Source: Raoultibacter timonensis (GTDB lineage: Bacteria > Actinomycetota > Coriobacteriia > Coriobacteriales > Eggerthellaceae). From it: a stretch of 64,000 nt of DNA. The notes below the pieces were generated by a model. That model worked only from the letters and a program-made list of their open reading frames with translations. It was not told the origin of the DNA and made no database searches. The translations under genes were made by a program, and so were the position numbers. Numbering within the stretch: position 1 is the first letter of the stretch; each line of letters starts with the position of its first letter. Shown piece by piece: positions 1 through 8,803 of the stretch. The stretch spans positions 2,480,500 to 2,544,499 of the forward strand of contig NZ_LT964679.1 of assembly GCF_900240215.1 (NCBI RefSeq). The letters run 5' to 3'.

Positions 1-580
1 TCCGAACCTTCGAGCATTCCACCGACACGGATTCGAGCTCCTCTGCAGCATGATGTCTCTTACCGCGCACTTCGGCATTCAAATCCCCTTGGTCGATCAG
101 GGAGAGGGCGCCCGTTAAGCAGGATTCGACGCATCGGGGACTCGCCGACAAACCTGCGCATAGATCGCATTTCACCGCGCAGGTTGCAACCCCTATCTCC
201 CACTCGAGCAAAGGACTGATCGAAGCCGAATACGTCGGCGTCCGATAGCGTATGCCCTCAACGCCCGCAACGGACGTGCCCGAGGGCGTAATCGCCCCAT
301 AAGGGCAGGCTATCGCGCACATCTTGCATCCGATGCAACGCTGCTCGTCGACGCGGACAACGCCGTCCTCGCGGCTGATAACGCCTATCGGGCACACGGC
401 GAGGCAGGGTGCGCTCTCGCAGTGGTGGCACATGACGGCAGCTGAAACGCGCTTCGTTTCCACAACCGCGAGACGGGAAGCGCTTTGCAGTCCCGCTTTC
501 TTGTGAACCCCGATGCAGGACGCTTCGCATGTCCTGCATCCTATACACAAGTCGGGGTTTATAACAATGTAGAGATTCAC
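1..580 (-). CDS. HycB/HyfA-type four-cluster [4Fe-4S] ferredoxin subunit (3' end outside window)
   Basis: Electron-transfer iron-sulfur protein, third gene of the formate dehydrogenase operon. I translated it by hand from a GTG start at 580, preceded five bases upstream by a GGAGG ribosome-binding site. Four cysteine groups are visible: C12-x2-C15-x2-C18-x3-C22, a CHHC...C...CP group, a CIGCKMC...CP group, and a CDLC...C...C group. This is the HydN/HycB/HyfA pattern that wires formate dehydrogenase H to a membrane hydrogenase. The frame is still open at base 1, so the C-terminus and downstream genes are not seen; hydrogenase-4 or formate-hydrogenlyase subunits would be expected there (inference). 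No signal peptide, so probably cytoplasmic. The long open frame on the opposite strand is a shadow. Confidence 0.85.
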   Translation of the reverse strand, partial: MNLYIVINPDLCIGCRTCEASCIGVHKKAGLQSASRLAVVETKRVSAAVMCHHCESAPCLAVCPIGVISREDGVVRVDEQRCIGCKMCAIACPYGAITPSGTSVAGVEGIRYRTPTYSASISPLLEWEIGVATCAVKCDLCAGLSASPRCVESCLTGALSLIDQGDLNAEVRGKRHHAAEELESVSVECSKVR

Positions 581-610
581 ATCCGCCTCCAAGCTCGTTA
601 CTCTCAGCGG

Positions 611-2797
611 CTACTGGATCTCGGCGTACGAGGGCAAGGGCTCATCCTGATGAGCGGCCTCGGCAGCAAGGCGCGCCTTCAGCTCGTTGTACAGCATCTC
701 CATATGCTGTTCCGCCCAAACCTGATCTCCGATCGAAGCGACGTCGCACGAGCTGAACTTGTCTTCCGGCGTGCCCGAAAGAGGATCCGTTACATGCATG
801 GTGAGATCGTTGCATTTTCCGATCCACCACTGATACGTCATATATACGGCACCCGCGTTGATCCGCTCGTCGATCGAAGCCCGAGTGATCACCTTTCCGC
901 GCCGCGAATATACCCAGACGAGCTCTTCGTCGCGAATGCCCCTGCTCTCAGCGTCAATCGGGTTGATGTGCACGTAGCCGGGCTCGTCGGCAAGCTGAGC
1001 GAGCGCCCTGCAGTTGCCGGTCATCGATCGGCACGAGTAATGCCCCACTTCGCGGACGGTGCAGAGAACGAGCGGATATCCGTCGTCGGGCTCTTCTGTG
1101 GGAGCAACCCAGCGATGGGAGAGCAAAAGGGCGCGTCCGTCGGACGTATTGAAGGTGCCTCCGAGATACAAATCGGGAGTACCCTCGCCATCAACGTCGG
1201 GAATCGGCCATTGCGCATACCCGAGGCCTTCCATCTTCTCGTAGGTGGCTCCGTAGAATTGGGGGCATACCTCTCGGATTTCATCCCATATTTCTTTGGT
1301 ATTGCGATAGCGCATCGGATACCCCATGCGGCACGACAGTTCTTGGAATATCTCCCAATCATGCTTGCATTCGCCCTTCGGCGGCACAGCCGCCGTGAAA
1401 CGTTGGAAGGTGCGGTCCGACGCGGTGAACACGCCCTCATGCTCGCCCCACGAAGTTGCAGGCAAAACAACATCGGCGAGTGCGGTCGTCTGCGTCATGA
1501 AGATGTCTTGGCTGATGAAGAACTCGAGATCTTTGAGGGTCTTTTCCATATCGGCGGAGTCCGGCTCGGTTTGCAGCGGATCTTCCCCAAAGTTGTAAAA
1601 GGCCTTGATGGTGCCGTCTTTTACGCCGTGGGGAAGATCGGTGAGCTTGTATCCTTCTTTGTTGGAAAGCTGCTCGACCGAAACGTTCCACGCCTTAGCG
1701 AACTTGGCACGAACCTTGGAATCCCCAACCTTCTGATAGCCCGGATACAGATTCGGAAGCATGCCCATGTCGCAGCTTCCCTGCACGTTGTTCTGGCCGC
1801 GTACGGGAGCAACGCCGCAATGGGGCTTTCCTATCTTGCCCGTCACGCAGGCGAGGGAGGCGATGGCGTGGACCGTCTGCACGCCTTGGCGCTGCTGCGT
1901 AACCCCCATGCCCCAGCCGATGATCGATGTTTCCGCCTGGGCATACGTCCGCGCGGCTTCTCGAATCAAATCGGCGCTTACGCCGACGGTATCCTCGACG
2001 GCCTCGGGCGAATACTGCATGACCACATCAAGCCACGACTCGTAGCCTTTCGTGTGGGCATCGACAAACGCCTTGTCAACCAGCCCCTCCTCCACGATCG
2101 TATACGCCATGGCATTCAGAAGCGCCAGGTTCGAACCGTTTTTCATCTGGATATGGATATCGGCGATGCGTGCCGTTTCAATGACGCGGGGGTCGCACAC
2201 GATAATGCGAGCGCCCTTTTCCCGCGCTTTCACGATTCTTCGGGCAACGATCGGATGGCTGGCCGCCGGATTATAGCCGAATAGCATGATGCACGCCGCC
2301 TCCTCGAGGCCGGGAATGCTCACGCTCATGGCACCGCTTCCGATCGTGTCCATGAGCCCGATGACCGAAGGCGCATGGCAGGTTCTCGCACAGTTGTCGA
2401 TGTTGTTGGTACCCACGCACGCCCGCGTAAACTTCTGCATCACATAATTCGCCTCGTTACCCGGACCGCGCGACGATCCGGTGAGCATGATCGAATCGGG
2501 TCCGTACTTCTCCTTAATCTCAAGGAGCTTCTGAGCCGTAAAGTCGAGAGCCTCATCCCAGGTCACCCGCTTGAGATCCGCTCCCTTGGTTCTTCTGATC
2601 ATGGGATAGAGTATCCGCGGAGTCAGTATCTTCGTATCGTTCACGAAATCGAATCCGCTGAGGCCTTTGAGGCACAGGTTCCCCTCGTTCGTGACTCCGT
2701 CCAAAGGCTCGGCGTCCACGATCACGCCGTTCTCGACAATCAGGTTCATCTTGCATCCGGCACCACAGTACGGGCATACGGTCATGTGCTTTTCCAT
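611..2797 (-). CDS. fdhF: Formate dehydrogenase H-like molybdopterin oxidoreductase, cysteine form
   Basis: Predicted 728-residue cytoplasmic formate dehydrogenase of the DMSO-reductase superfamily, oxidising formate to CO2 at a bis-MGD molybdenum or tungsten site. The start at 2797 has a GAGGGG ribosome-binding site; longer in-frame upstream extensions run into the preceding gene and look unlike the family. Cysteines 8, 11, 15 and 42 bind the N-terminal [4Fe-4S] cluster and Lys44 follows. The active-site motif is NCARTCHAPSV, with Cys140 (TGC codon) where E. coli FdhF has selenocysteine 140, followed by His141. A C-terminal dinucleotide-binding domain starts near residue 590. No Tat signal is present, unlike exported formate dehydrogenases. 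It lies between two ferredoxin genes, which suggests a formate-hydrogenlyase-type complex. Assignment is strong; the final electron acceptor is inferred. Confidence 0.9.
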   Translation of the reverse strand: MEKHMTVCPYCGAGCKMNLIVENGVIVDAEPLDGVTNEGNLCLKGLSGFDFVNDTKILTPRILYPMIRRTKGADLKRVTWDEALDFTAQKLLEIKEKYGPDSIMLTGSSRGPGNEANYVMQKFTRACVGTNNIDNCARTCHAPSVIGLMDTIGSGAMSVSIPGLEEAACIMLFGYNPAASHPIVARRIVKAREKGARIIVCDPRVIETARIADIHIQMKNGSNLALLNAMAYTIVEEGLVDKAFVDAHTKGYESWLDVVMQYSPEAVEDTVGVSADLIREAARTYAQAETSIIGWGMGVTQQRQGVQTVHAIASLACVTGKIGKPHCGVAPVRGQNNVQGSCDMGMLPNLYPGYQKVGDSKVRAKFAKAWNVSVEQLSNKEGYKLTDLPHGVKDGTIKAFYNFGEDPLQTEPDSADMEKTLKDLEFFISQDIFMTQTTALADVVLPATSWGEHEGVFTASDRTFQRFTAAVPPKGECKHDWEIFQELSCRMGYPMRYRNTKEIWDEIREVCPQFYGATYEKMEGLGYAQWPIPDVDGEGTPDLYLGGTFNTSDGRALLLSHRWVAPTEEPDDGYPLVLCTVREVGHYSCRSMTGNCRALAQLADEPGYVHINPIDAESRGIRDEELVWVYSRRGKVITRASIDERINAGAVYMTYQWWIGKCNDLTMHVTDPLSGTPEDKFSSCDVASIGDQVWAEQHMEMLYNELKARLAAEAAHQDEPLPSYAEIQ

Positions 2798-2811
2798 AAG
2801 GCAACCCCTCA

Positions 2812-3357
2812 CTAAAACGTTGCGTTCGAAAACGATTCCATGAACGACTCGGCGGTCTTTGCAGCTTTGCTGTGCTTCAAGGCGGCTTCCGACGAGAGAA
2901 ACGCACCATCGGCAAGATACAGGCCTTCGGTAGGACACGCCTCGACGCAGGCAGGCCCCCCGTTTCGTCCGACACAGAGATCGCATTTGACGACAACGGG
3001 TTCTTGCCCGGCGCCGAAAGAAATGCCGCCGAACAATTCGACCTTCGGCTTCGATCCGATTGCAATGGCTCCGAACGGACAGGCGAGAACGCAGTTTTGG
3101 CAACCGATGCATTTTTCCTCGCGGATTCCCACGCGAGAGCCATCGGAATACAAACATCCTGTCGGGCAGGATTTCACACACGGAGCATCTATGCAGTGAT
3201 GGCAGCTGATGGGTGCCGACACCTTTCTCGTGGTTACGAGCTGCAGACGCGGGCCGGTCACCTCGCTTCCCGTATGCGATCGGATGCATGCGACCATGCA
3301 TGTCTTACACCCTATGCATCTGTTCGGGTCTGCGAAGACGAAACTTCTGGAACTCAT
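2812..3357 (-). CDS. hydN: HydN/HycB-type four-cluster ferredoxin
   Basis: 181-residue iron-sulfur protein, first gene of the leftward operon, 14 bases upstream of fdhF. It carries 16 cysteines in four groups: C14-x2-C17-x2-C20-x3-C24, CHHCIDAPCVKSCP, CIGCQNCVLACP and CDLC...PACVEACP. Family members ferry electrons from formate dehydrogenase H to a partner hydrogenase or assist its maturation. It resembles the protein at the left window edge, so the operon has two paralogous ferredoxins flanking the catalytic subunit, much as hydN and hycB or hyfA do in enterobacteria. The C-terminal 35 residues are Ala/Ser/Lys-rich and lack cysteines. The symbol hydN is given by family and context; hycB would fit equally. 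Confidence 0.85.
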   Translation of the reverse strand: MSSRSFVFADPNRCIGCKTCMVACIRSHTGSEVTGPRLQLVTTRKVSAPISCHHCIDAPCVKSCPTGCLYSDGSRVGIREEKCIGCQNCVLACPFGAIAIGSKPKVELFGGISFGAGQEPVVVKCDLCVGRNGGPACVEACPTEGLYLADGAFLSSEAALKHSKAAKTAESFMESFSNATF

Positions 3358-3460
3358 AAGCGTATCCTTCCCTTTATGTCGGGTGCCACACCCAGCGGGA
3401 AACCAACAATTACATTAACAACTACACAAATTATTCACGATCACCCAAGTTGGTTTTCAC

Positions 3461-3490
3461 ATCTAATCAGCCGCCAACCCCCTTTGTCAA
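3461..3490 (-). promoter_or_regulatory. Candidate sigma-70-type promoter of the formate dehydrogenase operon
   Basis: On the minus strand a consensus TTGACA (3485-3490) is followed after 18 bases by TTAGAT (3461-3466). This would leave a leader of roughly 100 bases before the hydN-like start codon at 3357. The surroundings are markedly A/T-richer than the genes. The rest of 3358-3782 holds no convincing gene, only this promoter and the terminator of the rightward neighbour. Confidence 0.45.
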
Positions 3491-3732
3491 GGAAAGGAGA
3501 GAACGCGGCAAGATGCCGTGAAACAGTAGTGTTTTTGCTGGTTATCGAATACTTATCAGGCCGTTTGCATTGCTGGCATCAAGTTCGCCTTCTGCTGGCA
3601 CAATCGCCTCATGCAAATATCTGCGTTTTTGAGCGTATCACGCATGTTATACAAATATGTTCTTTTTACATGGAAAACGGCAGGGTAAGGCTACACGGCA
3701 GACACTTCGCCGGAAAAGTTTTAGGCATTATA

Positions 3733-3768
3733 GAAAAAAGAAGCGCCGATGGGGGCCATCGGCGCTTA
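3733..3768 (-). terminator. Rho-independent terminator of the DUF4256 gene
   Basis: On the minus strand an 11-12 base stem with arms AAGCGCCGATG and CATCGGCGCTT is followed by a T-rich tail. It sits about 15 bases after the stop codon of the gene at 3783-4349. Confidence 0.85.
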
Positions 3769-3782
3769 AACATCGCTGAGAG

Positions 3783-4349
3783 TTAAACGTACAGCACCCC
3801 GCGGAAACCGCGCGCACCGTAGTACGAATCGGCACCGTTGTGATAAACGAACACCGTGTCGTACCGACGGTCGCAGAACAGCGCACCGCCGAGATCCCTG
3901 ATGCTCTCCGGGGTCTCGATCCAACTCGATGTTTTCCTATCGAATTCACCGAGCGCTTGCAGCCTTCGATACCGGTCTTCATCGAGCAGCTCGATCCCCA
4001 TAGCCCGCGCCTCGTCAACCGCATTCCCGCTCGGCTTGTTCTTCTTTCGCCCCTCGAGGGCCGCGCGGTCGTAGCATAGGTTCCTTCGCCCAAGGGGGCT
4101 CTCCGGCGAGCAATCGACGAAGACGGCTTTGCCCGTAACCACGTCCATGCCGATCACGTCGGGTTCGCCTTCGGTCCGCTCCATAAGGTACAGCGAGCGG
4201 AGAGCATCTTCGTTCCCGTCGATCCGCGCGTGCACCTCGGGCCACGCAATCGTCGCATGGCGTTCGGGGTGCGAAGCGAATCGCGCCTCGAGTAGTTCGA
4301 TAAGATCGTTTTTCTGTTGTTCGCTCAATGCCGCAGCAGCCCGTTTCAT
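3783..4349 (-). CDS. DUF4256 domain-containing protein
   Basis: 188-residue soluble protein recognised as a DUF4256 family member by its YLMERTEGEPDVIGMD stretch, the GRRNLCYDRAAL segment, and the C-terminal part with WIETPESIRDLGGALFCDRRYD and a YHNGADSYYGARGFRG ending. The family is spread over bacteria and has no established biochemical role. An AGGAG ribosome-binding site lies six bases before the ATG. It is a single-gene transcription unit with its own strong terminator. A TATACT hexamer at 4399-4404 (minus strand) is a possible -10 box. The neighbours, a formate dehydrogenase operon and an amidohydrolase, give no clear functional hint. Confidence 0.8.
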   Translation of the reverse strand: MKRAAAALSEQQKNDLIELLEARFASHPERHATIAWPEVHARIDGNEDALRSLYLMERTEGEPDVIGMDVVTGKAVFVDCSPESPLGRRNLCYDRAALEGRKKNKPSGNAVDEARAMGIELLDEDRYRRLQALGEFDRKTSSWIETPESIRDLGGALFCDRRYDTVFVYHNGADSYYGARGFRGVLYV

Positions 4350-4625
4350 GCTTGCTCCTCTACGTTGTCGCGCCGTAAGGACGCTCTATTTCCATCGCAG
4401 TATAGAATCATGCATGTAAAAGCTAGTGTTAACGTCCCATTTGACATTCGTTCGTAAGGCACCCGATGCCTTTACGAAGGAATTCCCCGCAGCGAGAGCG
4501 TCGCATCGGCCACCCGAACGCATCGCATGCACCCGATCGCCACGGTCCAGCTCGGGGCGGAACGAGACCGGCTAGCAGATACGTCAGGAGCCGCTCGATA
4601 TCGCTCGGGTTTGCCTCGCATTAAC
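4350..4625. other. Intergenic stretch without a gene
   Basis: Contains a possible leftward -10 box (TATACT at 4399-4404) for the DUF4256 gene. A TTGACA near 4450 on the plus strand has no matching -10. No supported coding region is seen; open frames here lack ribosome-binding sites. Confidence 0.5.
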
Positions 4626-4660
4626 AAAAAAAGCGCCGACCGCATACGCAGTCGGCGCTA
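4626..4660 (-). terminator. Rho-independent terminator of the amidohydrolase gene
   Basis: Minus-strand stem with arms AGCGCCGAC and GTCGGCGCT around a ten-base loop, followed by seven T residues. It lies about 47 bases past the stop codon at 4707. Confidence 0.9.
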
Positions 4661-4706
4661 CAGCAATCGACGCACCCTCACCCGTCGAGCGCTCCTCATT
4701 GTTTGC

Positions 4707-6377
4707 TTAGCCCTCGTACACGACCTTGCCACCGAGAATGGTCTTTGCCACCTTCGTATCGCGGTACGCTTCGACGTCGCCGATCACGAAATCGCTGTCG
4801 AACAGGCACAGATCGGCGAAGTTGCCCACCTCGACCGAACCCATTTTGTCATCGTCGTGGCTGAAGAACGCTGAGTTCTTCGTCCACATGATCAGGGCCT
4901 CGATGGGCGTGACCTTCGACTCATCGCCCTTGGAGAGCGTCTTGCCCGTCGTCTCGTCGAGCCGCGTGATGGCGTAGTACATGCCGAGCATCGGATTGGG
5001 AGACACCACCGGGCTATCGGAGCTTCCGCCTGCCAGGATCCCGTTCTTGAACATGAGACCCGGCGACTGGAAGCGCTCGACCTGCTCGGGCCAGAACAGC
5101 GGCTCCTCGCCCATCTGGGAGACGAGCGTCGGCTGCAAGCATACGCCTACGCCGAGCTCCTTCATGATGGGCCACTGGTCCTCGTAGGGGAGTTGGTAGT
5201 GGATGAGGTAGTGGCGCAGTTCCTTGACGGGCCTGATCTTGTTGGCTTCCTGGAAGGCGTGCAGCGCGCGGTCCTCGCTCGCATCGCCGATCGTATGAAT
5301 GCCGAACTGCCAACCGAGCTCGGTCGCCTTGCAGACGAGGGCGTCGATTTCCTCTTGCGTGTAGATGGTGTCGCCGTAATATCCCGGACGCTGCCGGTAC
5401 TCGCGGCGGCTCATGGCGGCGGTGAACGCAGCGGTGATGCCATCGAGCGTCACCTTGCAGCCGTTCAGCTTGAGCATCTCGTCGCCGAAGCCGGTGACGC
5501 AATCCATCTCTTCGAGGCGGCGCAGGTTGTCCTCGAAGGAGCCGAACTGCGGATCGAGGTAGAACATGAGGTTGGCGCGATAGGAAAGCTTGCCCTGCTT
5601 TCTCGCCTCGTTGTAGATATGCATCTGCTTATAGTTGAGGTTCGCGTCGATAGCGCTCGTAATGCCGAAGGAATTGAGACGACGCCCGATAAGCTCGAGG
5701 CTCTCGAGATGCTGGGCATCGGTCAGAGGCGGCTTGGCCTTGAGCATGGGTTGGAGCGCGCCGTTCTCGTAGAGGAGACCGTCGAGCTCGCCGTCGTCGT
5801 AATGCCCGATCTCGGCACCTTCGGGCTGCGGCGTGTCCTTCGTGTAGCCGCACGCTTCGAGCGCAAGCGAATTCGCAGCAATGGTATGAACGGACATATG
5901 CAGGAGAATGACCGGGTTGTTCGGAGCGACTTCGTCGAGCTCGCGGCGCGTGATGACCTCCTGGCTGTCCTCCCAGATGAGCTCGTTCCAGCCGTCGCCT
6001 TCGATCCATTCGCCGTCGGGGGTGTTCGCAGCCTTCTCGGCCACGGCATCGAGGATGGCCTGGCGGCTCGTCACGCCGTTGAAATCGAGGTTGAGCATCT
6101 GCTCGCCGGTCCACTTGCAGTGCATGTGGCACTCGACGAAGCCCGGAGTGAGAATCTTTCCGGTCGCATCGATGACGTTCGTGTTGTCGCCGATGTACCG
6201 ATCCATTTCAGCAGCTGTGCCAACGGCGATTATCCTGCCGTCTTTCGCCGCAACACCGCCGTCCTCGATAATGGGGAAATCGGTCTTACCCTGCTTAACC
6301 TCGTCGCACGTAATCGCGACGGTATAGATTTTCGGATGCGCGATAACCAGATCGGCTTCGGGATACCAAGTTTTCAT
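4707..6377 (-). CDS. YtcJ-like amidohydrolase family metal-dependent hydrolase
   Basis: Predicted 556-residue amidohydrolase of the YtcJ/AepA group (amidohydrolase 3 type), with an N-terminal beta-sandwich and a TIM-barrel. The metal-binding HxH is in GFVECHMHCKW, and further candidate ligands are the histidines in GIHTIGDASEDRA and HYLIHYQL and the aspartate in GGSSDSPV. The start at 6377 has an AAGGAGG site seven bases away; the open frame continues upstream without family similarity. No signal peptide, so cytoplasmic. The substrate cannot be read from sequence; relatives act on cyclic amides, N-acyl groups or similar bonds. It is divergent from a polytopic membrane protein at 6805, which may import its substrate (inference). 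Confidence 0.85.
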   Translation of the reverse strand: MKTWYPEADLVIAHPKIYTVAITCDEVKQGKTDFPIIEDGGVAAKDGRIIAVGTAAEMDRYIGDNTNVIDATGKILTPGFVECHMHCKWTGEQMLNLDFNGVTSRQAILDAVAEKAANTPDGEWIEGDGWNELIWEDSQEVITRRELDEVAPNNPVILLHMSVHTIAANSLALEACGYTKDTPQPEGAEIGHYDDGELDGLLYENGALQPMLKAKPPLTDAQHLESLELIGRRLNSFGITSAIDANLNYKQMHIYNEARKQGKLSYRANLMFYLDPQFGSFEDNLRRLEEMDCVTGFGDEMLKLNGCKVTLDGITAAFTAAMSRREYRQRPGYYGDTIYTQEEIDALVCKATELGWQFGIHTIGDASEDRALHAFQEANKIRPVKELRHYLIHYQLPYEDQWPIMKELGVGVCLQPTLVSQMGEEPLFWPEQVERFQSPGLMFKNGILAGGSSDSPVVSPNPMLGMYYAITRLDETTGKTLSKGDESKVTPIEALIMWTKNSAFFSHDDDKMGSVEVGNFADLCLFDSDFVIGDVEAYRDTKVAKTILGGKVVYEG

Positions 6378-6484
6378 GCCGTACCTCCTTGTAGGTGTGC
6401 CCGTTAATGCAGGCATGCAGACAGCGCCGAAGCACGCGCCAGCGTGCTCGCCCGCGCCTCGTACCCCTCGCTTCCTCGGCCCTT

Positions 6485-6512
6485 GCATCAGTATGATGCG
6501 ACCCCCGCATCA
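6485..6512. promoter_or_regulatory. Candidate operator with three GCATCA/TGATGC half-sites
   Basis: In the 427-base divergent region between amidohydrolase and membrane protein the half-site GCATCA (6485-6490) is followed by its complement TGATGC (6494-6499) and a further GCATCA (6507-6512). The two overlapping inverted repeats have three- and seven-base spacers. The arrangement resembles a regulator-binding cluster; the nearby LuxR-type gene at 8101 is one possible binder. The rest of 6378-6804 shows no gene. Confidence 0.4.
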
Positions 6513-6804
6513 AGCACAGTGTCCGAAAGTGTGATATTTCTCCTCCCCGTACCGGTGGCCGTATTGCGTTTGCCCCCTGATCGTAGAGCTAATACCTCGT
6601 TTTTTACCCAGGCGTCGTCGAACACGGCTCCCGGTAAATCGTTCTTTCGGCTCATTGCGCTCAGTAGCTGCGCCGTTATGATTAAAAGACCCCTTCCCTT
6701 GGCACAACAGCATATCCGCTGGGTCGATTACCGTGCGGTCAGACACGAGAATCCGTGCGTTGCGCATGGTTTCGACCCTCGTTGCATACAGGAAAGGAGC
6801 TGGC

Positions 6805-8028
6805 ATGGATCAAGACTCCACCCACGCTTCTCGCAAAGAGATACTGCCCGCTTTCGCAGGGACGCTTATCGGGGCAGTGGTTCTGTTCCTTGCGATGAAC
6901 GCACTCCAGCCAATGTTGATGGAAAATCACTTCATCCATGATTTCGGCACCATGCTCGCCGGCTGCATGGAGGGCACGGTATTCTACAAGGTAATGTGGT
7001 ATTTCGCAGACTTCACCGAAGCCACCTTCATCGCCTCGGTTCCCGCATCGATCTTCATGATCGTCGGCGGGTTCGTGGCCGCCTACCTCGAGCGGAAGAA
7101 GTCCCGCCTCGCCGGGACCGGTGTAGACGGCCACGGACACCTCTTCAGCGGCATGTTCTTCGCAACCGCAGCCGCTATCCTTTTGGGGATGCTGGTCTTC
7201 GGCGAACTCTACCCGGGATGGACGGGATGGGTTCCCACCTTCGCCGTAGTCCTTACCGTACAGGTTCTCGTGCTTTTCTTCGGCGTCAGCGCCGCGAAGA
7301 TCGCAACCTCGGTGCTGCTCGGAACGTTCATCACGTTTCCGGTGGTCTACGTGCTCCAGATCTTTCTCGTCGGACCGCTTGGGCTCCCCCTGTTCGTCGC
7401 CGTCTCGATCGGCGTATTCATCGTCGTTCCGCTCTGCACGGCGCTGTTCAAGCTGTTCCCCTGGATGAAGATACAAGAGCCCGAAACGCCGCCGGCAGAA
7501 GAAATCGAAGAAGAGCAATCCAAATCCTCACCGACTTCGTTTTTCCTCAACCGCGTGTTCGGCGACGTTGGCGAGCTCGCCATCTGGGGTAGCTCCATCG
7601 CCACCGTCGCCATGTACGTCGGTGCGATCATCGGCTGGGTGCTCAACCCGCTCGAGCCCGCGTACGGCGCGGGGAACTTCCCGCTTCTCATCGCTTCCCA
7701 GATCGCCGTTGCTGCGCTCGCGATTTTCATCTGGTATCCGAAATGGAAGAAAGAGGGATGGGCGTTCACCTTCCCCGGCATCGTGCTCGTATCCGCCATC
7801 GTCGGAAGCTATGCAGCAACCGGTACGGTAAGCGATATCGTGATCGCGGTGCTGACCATCGCCATCGGGGCCGTCATCTTCGCCCCCATGGTCGAAAAGG
7901 TGATGGCGCTCTTCCGCTACAAGGGGTCCTACCACGTCATCGCCCTGATCCAGCTCTGCATATTCTCCGTGTGCATTGTCTGGTCGTTTGTGATCATGTA
8001 CGGATTGCTTCCGCTGTTCGCAGCTTGA
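6805..8028 (+). CDS. Polytopic membrane protein of unknown function, possible transporter
   Basis: 407-residue integral membrane protein with about ten hydrophobic segments, starting with GTLIGAVVLFLAMNAL near residue 15. A charged cytoplasmic loop rich in Glu and Pro (about 215-235) separates two halves. I do not recognise the family. The ATG at 6805 is preceded by GGAAAGGAG; upstream in-frame codons are not needed. It faces the amidohydrolase across a shared regulatory region and is followed by a convergent LuxR-type regulator. A role in importing the amidohydrolase substrate or exporting its product is therefore plausible but unproven. No cofactor or ATP-binding motif is visible. Confidence 0.75.
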   Translation: MDQDSTHASRKEILPAFAGTLIGAVVLFLAMNALQPMLMENHFIHDFGTMLAGCMEGTVFYKVMWYFADFTEATFIASVPASIFMIVGGFVAAYLERKKSRLAGTGVDGHGHLFSGMFFATAAAILLGMLVFGELYPGWTGWVPTFAVVLTVQVLVLFFGVSAAKIATSVLLGTFITFPVVYVLQIFLVGPLGLPLFVAVSIGVFIVVPLCTALFKLFPWMKIQEPETPPAEEIEEEQSKSSPTSFFLNRVFGDVGELAIWGSSIATVAMYVGAIIGWVLNPLEPAYGAGNFPLLIASQIAVAALAIFIWYPKWKKEGWAFTFPGIVLVSAIVGSYAATGTVSDIVIAVLTIAIGAVIFAPMVEKVMALFRYKGSYHVIALIQLCIFSVCIVWSFVIMYGLLPLFAA

Positions 8029-8035
8029 TGCGCAG

Positions 8036-8072
8036 TCGCGGCGGAAAGCTCGAGGGGGGCTTTCCGCCGCGA
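8036..8072. terminator. Strong hairpin between convergent genes, likely bidirectional terminator
   Basis: A perfect 14-base stem, TCGCGGCGGAAAGC (8036-8049) with its complement (8059-8072), lies just after the membrane protein stop and before the convergent LuxR stop. There is no T tract on either side, so termination may depend on structure or Rho. Confidence 0.6.
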
Positions 8073-8100
8073 CGCGAATGTCGCCTGAAAGCAGCCTCCG

Positions 8101-8463
8101 CTAGCAGCCGCAGTAGAATTTCGAAACAAGAGTTGCCCTGTTGGCCGCTTTTGCCTTATCGAATATTTTCTGCATATGGGACTTGACGGTTGACAAGCTG
8201 ATGCACAGCGTTGCGGCGATTTCAGCATTGGTGTAGCCCTTGAGCACCAGCTGGAAAATCTCCTTCTCTCTTCCCGTAAACGAGTCGAGAGGAAAGCTAT
8301 CGTTGCCCGCACGAAGCCGCTCAGTCGGCTCCACGCGGATAATGCAGGCTTCGGCATTGGCAGGATCGTCAGCTATGCAAATGCGATATTCCGATCCCGT
8401 CGTTGTCGTAAAGGTTACGAGCTTGCTCTTTCCCTTCGCATCAGCGTGATGGGGTTCATGCAT
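8101..8463 (-). CDS. Small LuxR-type response regulator-like DNA-binding protein
   Basis: 120-residue protein with a C-terminal LuxR/NarL helix-turn-helix (about 52-115): SFTGREKEIFQLVLKGYTN, then AEIAATLCISLSTVKSHMQ. The ATG at 8463 is chosen because an AAGGAAG site lies just upstream; an in-frame TTG at 8487 is less likely. The N-terminal half (TGSEYRICIADDPANAEACI) is not a receiver domain and has no membrane segment, unlike the large LuxR regulators elsewhere in the window. It converges on the membrane protein gene and may regulate that gene and the amidohydrolase (inference). Two cysteines end the protein (FYCGC). Confidence 0.8.
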   Translation of the reverse strand: MHEPHHADAKGKSKLVTFTTTTGSEYRICIADDPANAEACIIRVEPTERLRAGNDSFPLDSFTGREKEIFQLVLKGYTNAEIAATLCISLSTVKSHMQKIFDKAKAANRATLVSKFYCGC

Positions 8464-8803
8464 AGGCACTTCCTTCCCTTCTTGCAAGCACGGGCGCAGC
8501 CAAGCGCGGCTCTGGGAACCCGCATTGGCAGGCGCCCGACGCCTGACCGTTTTTTATCGCTCCGTTATACTTCATGCATGAATCATGCCAACTAAAGCGT
8601 TAAAAAACCGCAGGTCACGTTGACTTGCCGTCGACAAGGTCGTCTCGTTTTTCAAATTATGAGATCAACCGCTGTTTCGTCCTGCGACGAAAACGAGAAG
8701 ATCGGTTTGCCCCAACCGTTTCCGGAACCATGCTGTTCACCCTCGAGCCGATGCGCACGCAGGGCCTCGCAGGAAGCCCGGCGGCAAGAATGCGCTCTTT
8801 CGC
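8464..8803. other. Intergenic stretch without a supported gene
   Basis: Holds a perfect 12-base palindrome, TTCATGCATGAA (8571-8582), next to a TTATAC-like element, a possible operator or promoter for the LuxR-type gene. Small open frames toward 8620-8810 lack family resemblance and ribosome-binding sites. Confidence 0.4.

Noticed and set aside
485..2284. 599-residue open frame opposite fdhF
   Set aside because: High-GC antisense shadow: Arg/His-rich, no ribosome-binding site, no family similarity, while the other strand encodes an unmistakable formate dehydrogenase.
5193..6407. 404-residue frame opposite the amidohydrolase
   Set aside because: Shadow of a conserved gene; composition (Val/Arg/Glu runs) and lack of start signals argue against coding.
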